Below are positions 23,441 through 24,367 of a stretch of DNA of 24,367 bases, one piece after another. A program made the position numbers and the translations under genes. Below the pieces are notes generated by a model, which was not told where the DNA came from, did not search any database, and saw nothing but the letters and a program-made list of their open reading frames with translations. The DNA lies in the NCBI RefSeq assembly GCF_026341125.1, contig NZ_JAPEOR010000013.1:1-24367 (forward strand), in the 5' to 3' direction. How positions within the stretch are numbered: position 1 is the stretch's first letter; every line of letters begins with the position of its first letter. This stretch comes from Streptomyces sp. NBC_01142 (GTDB lineage Bacteria; Actinomycetota; Actinomycetes; Streptomycetales; Streptomycetaceae).

Positions 23441-24269
23441 GTACCCCACCGCGCTTGGCGCGTCCTCCCTCGACAAGATCACCCTGCTCGGCCAGGATCT
23501 CGCGACCGATGTGATGGGTGAGGTCGGATTCGGCGAGCTGGCCTTCTGGCTCGCCACGCAGCGGCGCCCGACGCGGGGGGAGACGCGGGTGTTCGAGGCC
23601 GTGCTGGCCGCGCTCGCCGACCACGGATTCACCCCGACCGCGATCGTGACCCGTCTGACGTACCTGTCCGCGCCCGACTCGGTCCAGGGCGCCCTCGCCG
23701 CCGGACTCCTCGGGGGCGGCTCGCGCTTCCTCGGCGTGACGGAGGACTGCGGCCGGTTCCTGCACGACGTGCTGGCCGCAGCGGAGTGCGGCTACCCGGT
23801 CAACGAGGCAGGCTGGGACACTCTCGCGCTCGCCACCGTGCGTTCCCAGCGGGAGGCCGGCAGGTTCATCCCCGGGCTCGGGCACCACGTGCACAAGCAA
23901 GGCGATCCGCGCACCGCGCGGCTCTTCCAGATCGCCACCGAGGAGCAGCTCTTCGGCCCGCACTTGTCGCTGTTCGCCGCAATCGGCCGGGTCCATCCGC
24001 AGATCCTGGGCCGGACGCTGCCGCTCAACGGCGCCGGAGTCTGCGGCGCCGCGCTCGCCGACCTCGGCCTGCCGCTGGATCTGCTCCGCGGGTTCGCCCT
24101 GCTCGCCCGCACCGCCGGACTCATCGGCCAACTCGCCGAAGAACTGCGCAACCCCGTCGCCAACGACATCTTCCTGTCGGTCGATCTCAACAACAAGCCT
24201 GTTCCGCCGAGGTCTACCAGGAGCACCCGATCTGAGGCCGCCATCGCCACGCACCACCCCGCCGCATGA
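23433..24269 (+). CDS. Citryl-CoA lyase-like protein (citrate synthase superfamily), probable 3' frameshift
   Basis: The fold belongs to citrate synthase/citryl-CoA lyase: FGELAFWLATQRRPTRGETR, LADHGFTPTAIVTRLTYLSA, GALAAGLLGGGSRFLGVTED, the active-site IPGLGHHVHKQGDPR (around residues 148-162, matching GHxVxKxGDPR) and LPLNGAGVCGAALADLGLP. It lacks the large domain of full citrate synthase and fits stand-alone lyases that cleave a CoA-activated tertiary-alcohol acid. Near 24203 one base seems to be missing. The expected ending AEVYQEHPI followed by TGA at 24233-24235 is present one frame away, whereas the actual frame runs on to 24269 with a poor RSTRSTRSEA tail. The core is unaffected, so it may still be active. 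Confidence 0.85.
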   Translation: MPEYPTALGASSLDKITLLGQDLATDVMGEVGFGELAFWLATQRRPTRGETRVFEAVLAALADHGFTPTAIVTRLTYLSAPDSVQGALAAGLLGGGSRFLGVTEDCGRFLHDVLAAAECGYPVNEAGWDTLALATVRSQREAGRFIPGLGHHVHKQGDPRTARLFQIATEEQLFGPHLSLFAAIGRVHPQILGRTLPLNGAGVCGAALADLGLPLDLLRGFALLARTAGLIGQLAEELRNPVANDIFLSVDLNNKPVPPRSTRSTRSEAAIATHHPAA

Positions 24270-24283
24270 GGAAAGGAGCAGCC

Positions 24284-24367
24284 ATGGCCACCCTGGCCGC
24301 GGTCATCGCCTCCACCCACCATCCCTTCTACTACCGAGCGAGTACCGCGGTCGGCGAGGACCGGCCG
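24284..24367 (+). CDS. LigB-type extradiol dioxygenase, N-terminal part (runs off window)
   Basis: An ATG at 24284 with GAAAGGAG 5 bases upstream begins MATLAAVIASTHHPFYYRAS and continues TAVGEDRP to the end of the window. The THHPF motif at the start matches class III extradiol ring-cleavage dioxygenases of the LigB superfamily, whose N-terminal His residues bind the active-site Fe(II). Only 28 codons are visible, so the substrate cannot be predicted. Its place after the CoA-transferase and lyase suggests one catabolic operon. Confidence 0.6.
   Translation, partial: MATLAAVIASTHHPFYYRASTAVGEDRP

Noticed and set aside
22193..23632. 479-residue minus-strand open frame.
   Set aside because: It is antisense to the CoA-transferase gene, which has full family motifs and a ribosome-binding site.
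1..24367. CRISPR arrays, tRNA or rRNA genes, integrase attachment sites.
   Set aside because: No regularly spaced repeat series, cloverleaf or rRNA motif was noticed by eye; a covariance-model scan was not possible.

Overview
The window looks like an accessory region of a Streptomyces-type actinomycete. It is GC-rich with strong third-position GC bias, carries protein families typical of Streptomyces (DUF6233-like, citrulassin-class lasso peptide, PaaX and IclR regulators), and is dense in transposase debris. The genus is inferred from gene content only.

Layout. Positions 1-4500 are a decayed accessory zone: two DUF6233-like copies (one clearly frameshifted) around a small membrane protein and a hypothetical ELN/LLRAILDHVPP-motif protein, then a dihydrofolate-reductase-like (RibD C-terminal fold) protein, a relic with an in-frame stop, a small hypothetical gene and slivers of IS21 and IS5 transposases. 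Positions 4922-6310 encode a secreted beta-helix protein. Positions 6396-14700 hold a nested mobile structure. An old Tn3-family transposase gene on the minus strand is split by a 7,045-bp second Tn3-family element (6981-14025). That element has 44-bp terminal inverted repeats with one mismatch and a 5-bp TTCAC target duplication. Removing it in silico restores the outer transposase reading frame exactly at the insertion point.

The inserted element is the highlight. Between its ends it carries a serine recombinase with a zinc-ligand-like N-terminal extension, a res-like cluster of TGTTTCA/TGAAACA motifs, a complete lasso peptide cluster in the order A-C-B1-B2-D, and only the N-terminal DUF4158 part of its own transposase. 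The 36-residue precursor ends in the core LLQSSGNDRLILSKN. This places it in the citrulassin family, whose Arg9 can be deiminated by an arginine deiminase encoded elsewhere; none is visible here. The precursor, cyclase, RRE protein, leader peptidase and exporter form one tightly packed unit. The element is therefore best read as a non-autonomous lasso-peptide transposon that would need a transposase in trans.

Positions 14926-16532 are a likely GNAT-PaaX operon on the minus strand. It diverges from a truncated alpha/beta hydrolase, which is followed by a RidA-family gene and a perfect 15-bp-stem terminator. Positions 17987-21157 are stacked insertion-sequence wreckage: an IS21 istA/istB pair, each with a single-base frameshift and with istA lacking its N-terminal HTH, then an ORF fusing ISAs1-type and IS256-type transposase C-termini. 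From 21192 to the end lies an aromatic or organic-acid catabolic cluster: a divergent IclR regulator, a class III CoA-transferase, a citryl-CoA-lyase-like protein with an apparent frameshift near its C-terminus, and the start of a LigB-type extradiol dioxygenase.
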